Source: Phoronis australis (taxonomy: Eukaryota; Phoronida; Phoronidae). Taken from it: a DNA stretch of 64,000 bases. The stretch spans positions 668,899 to 732,898 of the forward strand of contig NMRA01000115.1 of the NCBI GenBank assembly GCA_002633005.1. Direction: 5' to 3'. Every line of letters starts with the position of its first letter. Position 1 is the first letter of the stretch. Shown here in pieces: positions 46,101 to 57,562 of the stretch. The translations under genes and the position numbers were made by a program. The notes under the pieces were generated by a model. That model ran no database searches and was not told where the DNA came from. It saw only the letters and a program-made list of their open reading frames with translations.

Positions 46101-49100
46101 GCATTAGCAATAGCATAAAAGGTATGTCCATTTGTCTATAGATAAAGTGTGGTGGCCAATCCCATGTGTTTATTTGAAATGGATTCTGTAGCGTTTGCAT
46201 AATACACATTGGTTATTGCAATTCGCAGTTTTTATTTCAATGATTCTGCTCATTTCAGCCAATCTGACATGCTTATTGGTGTCCTACTTCATCAACACCT
46301 GGACATTCACTGCCCTTGTGAGGAAAACTGTCTGGGACTACTGTCTGACATTGACTCTCTTTCACATACTTCTGTCTTGCTTAGGTAAGTGGATTCATTG
46401 CTCCTGATACCTCTATTTTGGGGCCAGATTTCTGCCTCATTCCCCACTGCTGAAAAAATATTTAAAGATCACTTAAAATTCTCATTGTCGGGTTCAAAAA
46501 TTTCCAATAAAAAAATTAAGGAACATGGGTCCTTATTTGGGGGTGGAATTGGTAGTGAACAGGAGGGAGAATTTTCCCCTCACCTTGAGAAAATAAAAAA
46601 CCCTCAGGTGAGCAAGGGCCATGGGATTAAAAAGGAAGGTATTAGTTGTAGTCATATTCTTTAATTACGTGTGAATGGAATTTGTGATAGTGAGGCCTAG
46701 GGCATCAGAGAAGAAATGTCAGCTCTGACGCTACCCCTGATCTAATGATGTCTACAAGAACAGAAAGCTAGAGCTTGTTGATCATTATTGTATCCACACC
46801 AGTATAATCTCACCCAGCAGGTATAAACTCTGTATCCGACTACCGGTGTGCCTCCTGGTGGCAATTTTAATTTTTTACGTTTGCATCAGTATCTTCAAAG
46901 GTCCTCAACAGATTTTCATAAAATTTGACAAATAGGCATTTATTAGTGAGATGACGCTACCTTCTTGTTCTCGAATGGATTCAAGGTACTTTGTACCACC
47001 TTGTGGCCATTTTTTACCATTTTTGAGTTTCTTTTTTGGCGTCTGGCCCTCTATCAATCAAACCACTCTAGGGATGAGTGTGAAAATTGGTATATGTGTT
47101 CCTAGCACTTGTGAAGAGGACGGCTGATGATGATTTTCCGACTTCACCTACTGTGATGCTTCCTATTGGCAGTTTTTTTTTGCGCTGTATCTTTTAAAGG
47201 CGAAGGCAACCTTTCTTCATGTCATTTTTAGCACAAATACGGTTCGATGACTATCCCAGACATATTTTCCACTTAATTAGAGCTTTTCGTAATTTGATTA
47301 ATTATTCGTTATCTACTCCGGAAGTGACATTTTGGGAGGCAAGGATTTCGCGCCAATTTCTTTTCCCATAGTCTGACTATATGAGCGTTGTCGAGTCAAT
47401 CATTCATCTGCCTCGGTTGTCATAAGTTCGGTCGTCGTTTGTTTTTGTTTACGAGTCAGTCAACATGCCACACTGTTGCTGCGTACCGGGATGTACTCAT
47501 TATGGCCCAAAGCCTGTTGGCAGCCATGCTGCGATGTTGAGTAGTGGGAGTGAATACAGGCCCAATTCGACACCCAGTGAAGAGTACAGTTCGTCGTTCA
47601 ATGAACAGATCGGTGAGCCAAACTTTGATAAGTTTATTGTGGACTTGTCTAAAGTATTAGAGCTATTTAGAAGGTGCCAGGTGTGTGGCGAGGTAGTCAC
47701 ACGGCAGGGTGTAAACAGTTTGTGTGCTCAGGTCACTATCAGTGGGAGTGTGTCGCGGACACTCGGGCAAGTGGGACAGTTGTTCCTCTGTCCGTGAGAT
47801 GATAATGAGTACATCCCGGTACACAGCAACAGTGTGGCATGTTGACTGACTCGTAAACAAAATCACACGATGACCGAATTTATCAAAACCGAGATAGATC
47901 AATCACTGACTCATTAGCTCTCACAGTCAGACGATACGAAAAGAAATAAGCGGGAAATTCTTGCCTCCCAAAACGTCACTTCCAGAGTAGACAACGAATA
48001 ATTAATTAAATTACAAAAAGCTGTAATTAAGTGGAAAATGTTTCTGGGATAACCAATGAACCTTATTTAAGCTAAAAAAGACATGAAAAAAGGTTGCCTT
48101 CGCCTTTGAACCCTCTCCAAAATCTTTATTGAATTTAGCAGTGTATTTCTATGAAGTTGATAAGTGTCAGCGACAACTTTTTAGCCATTTGGCAACACGC
48201 TGGAATATCTTATTGCCATTTCTACATTTGCTATCGCCAAAATGGCGATGAAAAACGGCTTTCGATCACTGTACTAGCTTAGTAGTATAGCAAACAACAG
48301 GTGCTGATTACCCAAGTAGTTGGTGCTTAGGGCTGTTCCAGTAAAATCTGTATGGGAGGGGGTGGAAGGCACCTTTTTTTCGCACCCACCACCCAAATTT
48401 TTCATTTATTTCTTCGGCCTACCACCCGTAATTTTTTATAAGTTTGAAATGCAACCACCCGTAATTTTTTTGTTCTTGTGGTTGACTGCACAGGCACTTG
48501 AGTTTATCTGTTCTCCATCACCACTAACGTCATTCATTACTAAGAAAACATATGTTTCTTATATATGGTTATTAGCCATCGAGAAATTCGAGCACCTGTG
48601 GTTAACTGGTGTTATGGGCATACCGATGAGGAGATCGGAGGGAGTGAAAAAGTCGGAGCTTTTTGCAAGTTGCATTTTTGTTTCAGTTTTTGATTCTGTG
48701 CGGATTGTTTATAAAATATACTAAAATTACCCGCCATCAAACATTTATGGCACAATGAAACAACACCGACCTGTAAATTTTTGTTTTTGTGAAATACGAC
48801 CACCAGCCATTTTGAATTTAAATCAAACGCAACCACCCATAAATTTTTATTTCAGTTGCCTTCCCCCTCCCCCACACAGATTTTGCTGGAACAGCCCTTA
48901 GTGATTTATGTTCTTGTATAAGTATATGAATTGCTATTTTACCAATCCAAAAAGTGTGTACGAATTATTTTTTGGACAGATATGTGTACGAACTATTTTT
49001 CCATGCGAACCTATTGTACGAACTATTAGAAACGCCTTGTTGCAAGGGTGGTGTTCAAACTGTTAGGTGTACAAACTGTTTGAGAAATGACCATAGGCTA

Positions 49101-50256
49101 CATTTGGAAAACTAATGCTTACAGCATCAGAGTGGATTAGAAATTATCATTGCCCTCGCTCAGGTAAAGGTAGCTCTGCTTTCTGAGGGAATTTTTTTCA
49201 AGTGAAATTAAAATCCCCAATCTTCCTCTGGTCACCAGTTTTTCCAGGCATGCCTGTGAAGTTAGACCTTTTCAAGTCGAGGCCCTGTATGAGTTAACTT
49301 GGGGGGAGTTTTTGAAGTGTGGAATTTCATGTAATTTTAAAATATTTTTATAGGGAAATGAGGCTGATGTTTGACTCCAAAATTGAGACATTTAGGATCC
49401 TGGTTATTGAGATTTACTGAAACTTGCGTCCCATGGGAAGAAAGCAACTTTGTTAACTGCGACATAGCAACATAATTGCGTTTTTTAGTTGAACTTGAGT
49501 TGGATCTAAAATTTGTAGTTTTTATCGCATCACACTGTCTTTTGAATGACACTGAGATTGTCAGAGAAAAACACTGGAAATTGTGCTAGTTTTAAGTTGC
49601 TAAGTGCAGGTTTTTAGCATGAGGGTTCTAGATTGTGTGCCAAATGGTCGGGCAGCCCTGCATAGTAAATGTCAAAATGCAACATGAACAACCAGTCTGT
49701 TGTTGAAAGTCTGTCTTCACTTCCTTTTCAGTCATGCTGTCATTTCCACTCAACTGGTCCTGGTGGTTCTGTATTGGTAGGTGTCTAGTTTTTCACTTGT
49801 CCAAAACTCGGTCATTTTTGCCGCAATATATGGAAAAGAGCTTTTTATGGTTTAGATCATGTTAAAACATGTTAAAACATTGAGAAGTAATCACACTGCT
49901 TTGAGAAATACAGTTGTCTTCATTTGAGGTTAGCAAAGTCTGTCACAACTTGTTCTAAATCAATGGAATTTGTTTAGGATGCTGGTGATCATTTGCATAA
50001 TGGTAGCTATCCCCCTGGTATCTTGGGAAACTTGGGAATACCGGGTCATATTTTGATTATCATTGCCTTTTGTTATGGCAATATTTACTGTAACTACGGT
50101 ATGTGATTTTACTGATGTTGTCACCGCCTCTCTTTTTCTCTCACTTCAGGGGTGGCTTTGTTAGTTCAGGTGATGATGGCTGAATCTGTAGTGTTCTGTT
50201 TCACCGACACAAAGATCAGCCGTTCAAACAAAGTACAGCCGGCCAAGCCTTCTTGA
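43169..50256 (+). CDS. TMEM244: TMEM244-like four-pass membrane protein (5' end not found)
   Basis: Exons: 43169-43254, 45311-45402, 46229-46384, 49732-49776, 50150-50256, all GT-AG with matching phases. They encode 161 residues and end at TGA. Four hydrophobic segments are visible: HYAVFYIVAAICYG in the first exon, ISMILLISANLTCLLV and YCLTLTLFHILLSCL in the third, and WWFCIGVALLVQVMM across the last two. The WDY...FH...VMLSFPL...WW pattern matches vertebrate TMEM244, a relative of the Golgi protein SYS1. SYS1 recruits ARFRP1 to the trans-Golgi; the role of TMEM244 is unclear, so function is by homology only. The first exon shown starts in phase 0 after a good acceptor, and no upstream in-frame ATG precedes a stop, so an earlier exon with the initiator Met is missing from this model. 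A SYS1 paralog is the main alternative. Confidence 0.75.
43780..43985 (+). pseudogene. THAP-like zinc-finger fragment in intron
   Basis: A frame of about 65 codons carries a Cys-rich start (YCSCAVGCNSD) followed by LKFFTFKT, the spacing seen at the start of THAP-type domains in transposon proteins. It ends at a stop at 43985 with no downstream His-Phe motif seen. It is probably a transposon remnant in the first intron of the TMEM244-like gene. Assignment is tentative. Confidence 0.35.
44237..44392 (-). mobile_element. Diverged relative of the short CAGGGCTTGGAAT MITE
   Basis: The right end reads TCATTGGTCATTCCAAGCCC. The interior (CATGCAAAAAC, CAGTTAAATTTTATAACACA) is the reverse complement of the element at 38389-38553. 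The left end is not recognisable. Confidence 0.55.
44985..45045. mobile_element. Fragment of the 8-bp-TSD hAT family
   Basis: The sequence from GAGGATTTCAAA through GGGTGTCCAAAATGGG to GGGGCATCCATGA matches the left end of the element at 26284. A GGGCGTCC box near 45199 may belong to the same remnant. Confidence 0.55.
46845..47180. repeat. Inverted block of the 145-bp repeat family
   Basis: Cores CCTGGTGGCAATTTT, CCTTGTGGCCATTTT and TATTGGCAGTTT occur about 147 and 163 bases apart, each followed by T-rich sequence and a cytosine-poor stretch. This is the reverse complement of the array at 29770-31270. It directly borders the foldback element that starts at 47198. Confidence 0.55.
47198..48105 (+). 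mobile_element. Foldback derivative of a THAP-encoding Kolobok-like transposon
   Basis: About 300-base inverted arms (47198-47500 and 47805-48105) start AGGCGAAGGCAACC and are flanked by TTAA (47194-47197) and TTGA (48106-48109). TTAA targets and a THAP domain are traits of the Kolobok superfamily. The open frame 47465-47797 starts MPHCCCVPGC, a THAP opening, and then has CQVCG. The same MPHCCC start reappears inverted near 47845 on the minus strand. The catalytic region is gone. Confidence 0.75.
47465..47797 (+). pseudogene. Truncated THAP-type transposase N-terminus
   Basis: This 110-codon frame begins with the Cys-Cys-Cys-x2-Gly-Cys start typical of THAP domains. It lacks the rest of the domain (the conserved Trp, second Cys and His). 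After a Ser-rich linker it has a CxxC pair (RRCQVCGEV) like that of transposon proteins. It lies inside the foldback element 47198-48105 and is a deletion product. Confidence 0.6.
48330..48897. mobile_element. Harbinger-like MITE with TTA target duplication
   Basis: The ends GGGCTGTTCCAGTAAAATCT and AGATTTTGCTGGAACAGCCC are inverted, and TTA flanks both sides (48327-48329 and 48898-48900). Three-base TTA/TAA duplications are the PIF/Harbinger hallmark. The subterminal regions repeat CCACCCGTAATTTTT. The internal frames are not recognisable as a transposase. It lies in the TMEM244-like intron 46385-49731. Confidence 0.8.
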
Positions 50257-52512
50257 TTCGACCGCCACTTTGATTGAGAGTTGGCAAACTGAGGTCAAAG
50301 CTCCGCGTTGTATTTAACGGGAACGTGCTTTACCGTCTCCATCCAAGTGGAGCTTCTGTAACTCATTTCCAAATCTCAGGTCCAAGTCTATCTTGCCTGG
50401 ATTTGATTAGATGTGACAGGTACTGCTGGTATTCATAGTACAAGTGCTATATGGGGAACAGCTGTGCAGTCTTGATGGATCTGAAACTTTTGGTGCTTAG
50501 CCATCGGATGTCCCATTTCAAGTTCAGAAATGAAAAGTTAAAGGTCAAGTGTGTTGCCGTGGACACATTTTGTGTATGGTGAAGGAATTAAGGTTTGTAG
50601 TCACTGACCAAGCAGGGCATCCATTGTCCGTCAGTATAAAGTTTGGAAGGATGGAGGTTTATTTGAAGTACCGTATGGAGAAAATCCATTAATACCCTTT
50701 ACGTGTGCTTAACGCTGTAAATCCTAGGCATGCAAAACTGTTTAACCCTCTAGCGCCTGACCTACTTTTAGTCATAAAGTACGTTGCACCCGAACCCTCT
50801 TTAGCGTTGTGCTGTGACAACAAGACTGGTCTTGGTAAAATAACAATTATTAGTACTTTTTTGGTCTGTTAAGCATATCGACGATATACCTTGCTGGGAA
50901 CGGGAAAGACTACAGATTGAATCTAATGATAGTTATGAAATAAGATCATACCACAAATACAATGTAAAAAATGGTAGGTTAAACCAACAATGTACTTTTT
51001 CCAACATGCTTGGGGACAATCTAATTTTCTACAAAGTATATTTTTATTTTTCTAGGTATCATAACAAAATTGGGAGGAGTGATACATAAATGCTTGACAA
51101 AAGCACTTTGAAAATGTCGGAGATATAACATAAATACTTTTTGTGCCACTGAAGTTCCACTGACGACCCTAATTTCAGCGGGTTACTTTTGAAAGGTACT
51201 TGCAGTGTGAAAACAACACTTCCCATTTTCATCATTCTCAAGTTAACAGTTTTTACTGAAGATTTCAAGTCTTTATCTTTTTCCTTTGTTTAGGTGTCTC
51301 ATTACGTTCCGGGTCATTGTTAACTTAAAGCTTGAGGTTACGGTTATGCACAAAACAGGGGTCTGGGCACATTATTGCTTTACATACAGCTCATTCGTAC
51401 GGAGTTTCAACTCGCTGCTTGCGAACAGCATGTGCTGACCTTTCGTGTTACTGAACAATTGAAGGAGCATGTTTGAATTTCTGGTTAAACCACATCCCAC
51501 CACGCAGCACCGAAGTTTTGTGGACGGACCTAAGGAGGTTTTCACTGATTAGTTCTTTCGCTACCGATTTTTGGATAGTAGGATTGCGAACGATAAGATA
51601 GACCGAAAATCTGGTTTCTGAACATCGTAGTGTACTAACACTTTTTCAGACGTAATCAGTTACTTACACTTGTCAAAAATATCTTGGCAATCTTTCCTCC
51701 ACACAAATTTTACATTCTTCCGCAATAGAACATTTAGAGGATGCAAAATAGTAGATAAGTTACCTTCCATGGCCTGTGTTGGATAGTAGGATTGTGAACG
51801 ATAAGAAGGACAGAAAGCCACATGTTTTGTGAAGCCATCTTGTTATGACGAAAAAAGAGAAGAAACAGGAGGTAATTCCAAGCAGCAACAAATCACACAA
51901 GGTGCCGCTAGTTAGAGTGCATGAGCACCAATGAAACCAATATATAACAGCGATAGTGTGGAGTCTATCATTAGCTCTTTTTTGCCTGTCAGTTTCAACA
52001 ACGGAAACTAGTTGATTTGCGATATGTCAACTCAAAACAAGAAAAATTTAAGATACAAAACAAATCCACACTTCTTTTATGTGAGTTGATTCGTTGATAA
52101 CTTAAATTGACCTCGCCCATGAATATGTTTTATGTCACGATTACGAGGCGGTTCACTTCAACTTCTCCCATTTTCCACTGGTTGTTGAGGAGCAGAAAAC
52201 TGTCATTGTCAAAAGGAACTGGGGATGTCATCAAAACTGTTACTATTTTGTAGTCTTGCCAGGTAGTGGCCGTCATGGAATGCTTGAGGTGTGAGGGATT
52301 ACCTCATTTCGGTGTCGTCACAAAACTTTTTGTTCATGGTGGAAGGCAGACCTTTCCGGTTTGGGCACAAAGTGCCAAAGGATAATGCCCCCCTTTGTTA
52401 AAGTCCCTCATTAGATTTCATCTGGTCTGCCTCATAGATAGTTAGACAGGAGTGTAAAAGGGATGCAGGCGTGAAAGAAATCAGTCATGGTTGTCTTACG
52501 TTTTCAATCTTG
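50257..52512. other. 3' flank of the TMEM244-like gene
   Basis: No gene is recognised. A direct repeat of about 40 bases (GGATAGTAGGATTG ... GAACGATAAGA) occurs near 51574 and 51781. The rest appears unique. Confidence 0.4.
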
Positions 52513-53370
52513 GTAACACCTGTGCCTACCTCCGGTTTGGTTAACGCCTTCTTCACGCTTTCCTCGCGCCTCCCTCACGCTTACCTCACGTTTTCTTTGT
52601 GTCTTCGGTAGTTGTAACCGTGATGGTGCACGGAGCTAATAAAAATTACATCTAGATCTGCGTGTACAGGTGGTGTTGGTGTACCTGTAATCCATCGTTT
52701 GGCTGAGCAGTCATCTTTCAACAATGAGTTCCAACTAACTCCGTAATTTCGCGTATTGGTCATACAAACGTTCTCTTTAACTCGTCTGAGGTTACATCTA
52801 TGTTGTCCAATTTATGACTCCAAAGCCTGTCCCATCAACAACTTAACAGTGATTAGTAAAGATGATCAAATGCGACCTTGTATAGTGTTCAGTCATGTTT
52901 ACATTGCTGTAGTCTCCGTGAAACTTGATATAGCTGGATATTACTTAATTGGCCCTAAAAGTAGCATATGCAACTTGATACATGTGCATGTACACAAGTC
53001 ATGTATTGCCATTCCATAGATTCTTGCACCGCATTTACGGAACTGAAAATTCCAGTAAACTCCCTTCTGCGGGTTACGGCATCTGGCATTCCCAACCCTT
53101 ACTGCGAGCTTATGTTAAGTCCCCAACCCCTAGTGCGGGTTTATTTATAGCCCCATACCCTTAGTGTTTCGCGTACACATTATTCCCGGGGAATTCTTCA
53201 CTAAAATAGTAACAGTGGTCACCTGTCTGACTCGTCAAATGGTCATGATCAGTCTTCTCAGCATGATGGCTGAATTTGGGATAAATGCGCACACAACTCA
53301 CGTGTTATGCTCAGGCACGTGAAGACAATTGAAATATTCCCTCATGTATACGTGAATCAACATAATATAT

Positions 53371-54050
53371 TCAATAACAAATATGTACAAGTGAGAAGTT
53401 AAGCCCTGGAGTCTGGTGGAGGACCCTGTAAGGGAGCCGGCGCGGCATCACCATGCTGAGGCATCGTAAGCGCTTATCGGCAGAAACCATGTCTATTGAA
53501 GCGGACGTGGACTTGGCATGGTCATCGTAAAAACTAGTTAGCATTGTTTGACTGTCTGTAGATATGGAGACTTGTTGTACCCCGGCAGTACGTGCCTCCC
53601 AGATACTGTCCACGGTCTCAGCAAGGTCGTCTGTGTTAGCAATGCTGTGACCTGCCAGGATAGTGCAAATGTCAGGAGGTAGGTTGGTCAGAAACAAAGC
53701 ACGCTTTAAAGTTTGGGGGTTGTCGTTAAGAGCGTTGATATGTTGCATTAGGGCAGTGGGACATTTGCCACCAAAGCCATTAAGTTTCACAAGTTCAATT
53801 CTTCTGAGCCTGGGATTTTCCAAAAGCGTTAATTATACTAGACGCCCATACTTCTTTATGAGAGATGGGTGTATGAGAATAACCTGAACTTCATCAGCTT
53901 TGTTAACATCAAGGGCACTTACCACTTAATCGTATTTCCTTTGGTCCTGTATAACCCCTTTGGTTCCAAACTGAACCTCAACCTTGGTGAACCAATCTTT
54001 GGGCGATTTTGGCCAAGTCGTTATCACTTATTTACGAAATTTCGGGGGGG
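53371..54050 (-). pseudogene. Gag-like retroelement fragment, copy 1 (broken)
   Basis: The minus-strand translation resembles the gag-like region of LTR-retrotransposon families: a WPKSP segment, then a region with FGGK and ALFLTNLPP motifs and an ETVDSIWE segment. It is broken. A stop lies in the N-terminal part just after the KYD motif, and a stop plus frame change lies between the two parts near 53825. No protease, reverse transcriptase or LTR was seen. Confidence 0.6.
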
Positions 54051-54249
54051 GGAACATGGCCCCTTTGGCCCCCTGTAAATCCACCACTGATGTAATGAAC
54101 AAAATGCAAGCAGTTTTACATGTGCAAATGGGTGTAGGATGGGGTGCAAAGTTGATTATGTCTGTGTCTAGCTCATTATTAACATGCTCAATAAAATACT
54201 ATCAATGGAAAATTAACAAAAATAATGACAGGCATATTAAAAGTTTAAA

Positions 54250-54710
54250 TTACCTTCATCAGTCGAGTACACATATTCAAGTTTTCGTTTTCGCTGTGTG
54301 TTTGTTCGGTGCACGAACTATCGTCCGTCGACCGGGAGTAACTTTGCATTATGGTAGCCCATATTGAGGCATGGAATTGGGTTTTTGCAGTAGGTTTTCG
54401 ATCCAAAAAATGTTCAGAGCATACACAAAGATATTTTGGTGGATCCTTTTGATTGATTGCTGACGACCAGAATTTCATTTTATCTTTGTCCCGTGGAATC
54501 GGGTGAAGTTGGTATGGCGGGGGGCACGGACAGTCATCGTGAACAAATCCATGATATTCAAGTCTCCAGTTTCCACAAGTAGAGTTTCTTACGATTGTTA
54601 GTGCAATCCTTCACTGCACAATGTTGTCCACTGCTTTTTCTATATTTTTTCTGTTCAACTTCTGGCGTATTTTCCATCATCTTGGCGAATTTCGCAAGTT
54701 TCAATGTACA
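54250..54710 (-). pseudogene. THAP-like domain, copy 1 (frameshifted)
   Basis: The minus strand carries a Cys-rich THAP-like pattern: CAVKDCTNN, then LYLWK, CPCPPPYQLH, the Trp/Ala helix and CSEHF. A 2-base deletion relative to copy 2 (near 54563-54565) shifts the frame in the first part, while the second part (54245-54478) stays open. A possible donor (GTAATT) follows the LMK codons at 54249. Confidence 0.6.
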
Positions 54711-55817
54711 CACAGTAACGCATGTTATTGTTCAACGCTGACCGGAAGCTCTATACAGGAAATTGCTTTAAAAATGGCGAGAGCTATTCCGCCACAACAA
54801 ACATGTCTCGGATCCTTTCCGGTTCGAGCCAAAAATNGTAACACCTGTGCCTACCTCCGGTTTGGTTAACGCCTTCTTCACGCTTTCCTCGCGCCTCCCT
54901 CACGCTTACCTCATGTTTTCTTTGTGTCTTCGGTAGTTGTAACCGTGATGGTGCACGGAGCTAATAAAAATTACATCTAGATCTGCGTGTACAGGTGGTG
55001 TTGGTGTACCTGTAATCCATCGTTTGGCTGAGCAATCATCTTTCAACGAGTTCCAACTAACTCCGTAATTTCGCGTATTGGTCATACAAACGTTCTCTTT
55101 AACTCGTCTGAGGTTACATCTATGTTGTCCAATTGATGACTCCAAAGCCTGTCCCATCAACAACTTAACAGTGATTAGTAAAGATGATCAAATGCGACCT
55201 TGTATAGTGTTCAGTCATGTTTACATTGCTGTAGTCTCCGTGAAACTTGATATAGCTGGATATTACTTAATTGGCCCTAAAAATAGCTTATGCATCTTTA
55301 TACATGTGCATGTACGCAAGTCATGTATTGCCATTCCGTACATTCTTGCGCCGCATTTACGGAACAGAAAATTCCAGTAAACTCCCTCCTGCGGGTTACG
55401 GCATCTGGCATTCCCAACCCTTACTGCGAGCGTATGTTAAGTCCCCAACCCCTAGTGCGGGTTTATTTGTAGCCCCATACCCTTAGTGTTTCGCGTACAC
55501 ATTATTCCCGGGGAATTCTTCACTAAAATAGTAACAGTGGTCACCTGTCTGACTCGTCAAATGGTCATGATCAGTCTTGTCAGCATGATGGCTGAATTTG
55601 GGATAAATGTGCACACAACTCACGTGTTATGCTCAGGCACATCATGAAGACAATTGAAATATTCCCTCATATACACGTGAGTCAACATAACATATTCAAT
55701 AACAAATATGTACAAGTGAGAAGTTAAGCCCTGGAGTCTGGTGGAGGACCCTGTAAGGGAGCCGGCGCGGCATCACCATGCTGAGGCATCGTAAGCGCTT
55801 ATCGGCAGAAACCATGT

Positions 55818-56324
55818 CTATTGAAGCGGACTAGTTAGCATGGTTTGACTGTCTGTAGATATAGAGACTTGTTGTACCCCGGCAGTACGTGCCTGCCAGA
55901 TACTGTCCACGGTCTCAGCAAGGTCGACTGTGTTAGCAATGCTGTGACCTGCCAGGATAGTGCGAATGACAGGAGGTAGGTTTGTCAGAAACAAAGCACG
56001 CTTTAAAGTTTGGGGGTTGTCGTTAAGAGCGTTGATATGTTGCATTAGGGCATTGGGACATTTGCCACCAAAGCCATTAAGTTTCAAAAGTTCAATTCTT
56101 CTGAGCCTGGGATTTTCCAAAAGCGTTAATTAAACTAGACGCCCATACTTCTTTGTGAGAGATGGGTGTATGAGAATAACCTGAACTTCATCAGCTTTGT
56201 TAACATCAAGGGCACTTACTACATAATCGTATTTCCTTTGGTCCTGTATAACCCCTTTGGTTCCAAACTGAACCTCAACCTTGGTGAACCAAGCTTTGGG
56301 CGATTTTGGCCAAGCCGGTATCAC
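55818..56324 (-). pseudogene. Gag-like retroelement fragment, copy 2 (broken)
   Basis: Equivalent to the copy 1 fragment. The N-terminal part (56130-56324) is open here and contains the WPKSPKAWF segment and a QRKYDYVV segment. It ends at a stop, and the second part (55818-56120) continues in another frame. The deletion near 55830 removes the C-terminal extension seen in copy 1. Confidence 0.6.
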
Positions 56325-56558
56325 TTATTTACGAAATTTCAGGGGGGGAACATGGCCCCTTTGGCCCCCTGTAAATCCACCACTGATGTAATGAACAAAA
56401 TGCAAGCAGTTTTACATGTGCAAATGGGTGTAGGATGGGGTGCAAAGTTGATTATGTCTGTGTCTAGCTCATTACTAACATGCTCAATAAAACACTATCA
56501 AATTGAATGGAAAATTAAACAAAAAAATAATGACAGGCATATTAAAAGTTTAAATTAC

Positions 56559-57021
56559 CTTCATCAGTCGAGTGCAAATATTCAAGTTTTCGTTTTCGCT
56601 GTATGATTGTTCGGTGCACGAACTATCGTATGTCAACCGGGAGTAACTTTGCATTATGGTAGCCCCTATTGAGGCATGGAATTGGGTTTTTTGCAGTAGG
56701 TTTTCGATCCAAAAAATGTTCAGAGCATACTCAAAGATATTTTGGTGTATCTTTATGATTGATTGCTGACAACCACAATTTCATTTTATCTTTGTCCTGT
56801 GGAATCTGGTGAAGTTGGTATGGCGGGGGACACGGACAGTCATCGTGAACAAATCCGTGAGATTCACAAGTCTCCAGTTTCCACAAGTAGAGTTTCTTAC
56901 GATTGTTAGTGCAATCCTTCACTGCACAATGTTGTCCACTGCTTTTTCTATACTTTTTCTGTTCGACTTCTGGCATATTTTTCGTCATCTTAGCAAATTT
57001 CTCAAGTTTCAATGTACACAC
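56559..57021 (-). pseudogene. THAP-like domain, copy 2 (nonsense)
   Basis: The first part is open from 57021 to 56731 and contains the CAVKDC, LYLWKLETC and CPCPPPYQLH motifs. A Cys codon of copy 1 is TGA here (just after PKYL), before the CSEHF motif, so the domain is cut. The break differs from that in copy 1. Confidence 0.6.
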
Positions 57022-57562
57022 AGTAGCGCATGTTATTGTTCAACGCTGACTGGAACCACTATAAAGGAAATTACTTTAAAAATGGCCGCGCGCTTATAGT
57101 TTTAAATATCACAGCTAGGTAAGTTGTGAGTATAGATTTTGAGTTATGCCAGTTGCTTGAAGACAGTGAAGAACAGAATTTTGTAACTTTTTTTGAATTA
57201 GCAAGAGCGATTCAACATTTGTCATAACATCAAGTTCATGTTGATTTTGCAGCCCAAACCTTTACACACAATGTCTTGTCCTCATTCAAGCTGGCCAAAA
57301 TGTGAGTTGATCCTATAACAACAAGCATATAGGCATCTTGATGTGAATTTTTGTTAAATGAGTTATATTGATGAATGGTTTAAGTTGCTCTCTAAAATTG
57401 AAGGTATATAAGCAAGACGTCAATGAGAAACCAAAATATGATGACATCATGTATTCAAAATTCAAAACACTGCCAAAATTTTGTGCATTATTTGTATCGT
57501 TCTGAGCGATCAAACTACAATTTGCTTTGTAGGTTTTTCCATGTAATTTTCTGTCTATTCTA

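Larger units (their letters stand above)
52513..54778 (-). repeat. 2.3-kb unit, copy 1
   Basis: Starts GTAACACCTGTGCCTACC and is repeated at 54838-57086 with scattered substitutions and small indels. On the minus strand it carries THAP-like and gag-like remnants, so the unit derives from a mobile element. Unique sequence of 58 bases and one N separate it from copy 2. Confidence 0.9.
54838..57086 (-). repeat. 2.3-kb unit, copy 2
   Basis: Begins immediately after the single N at 54837 and parallels 52513-54778. Differences include a gap of about 23 bases near 55830 and many substitutions. The boundary at an N suggests that two haplotypes were placed in series rather than a real duplication. 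Confidence 0.9.
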
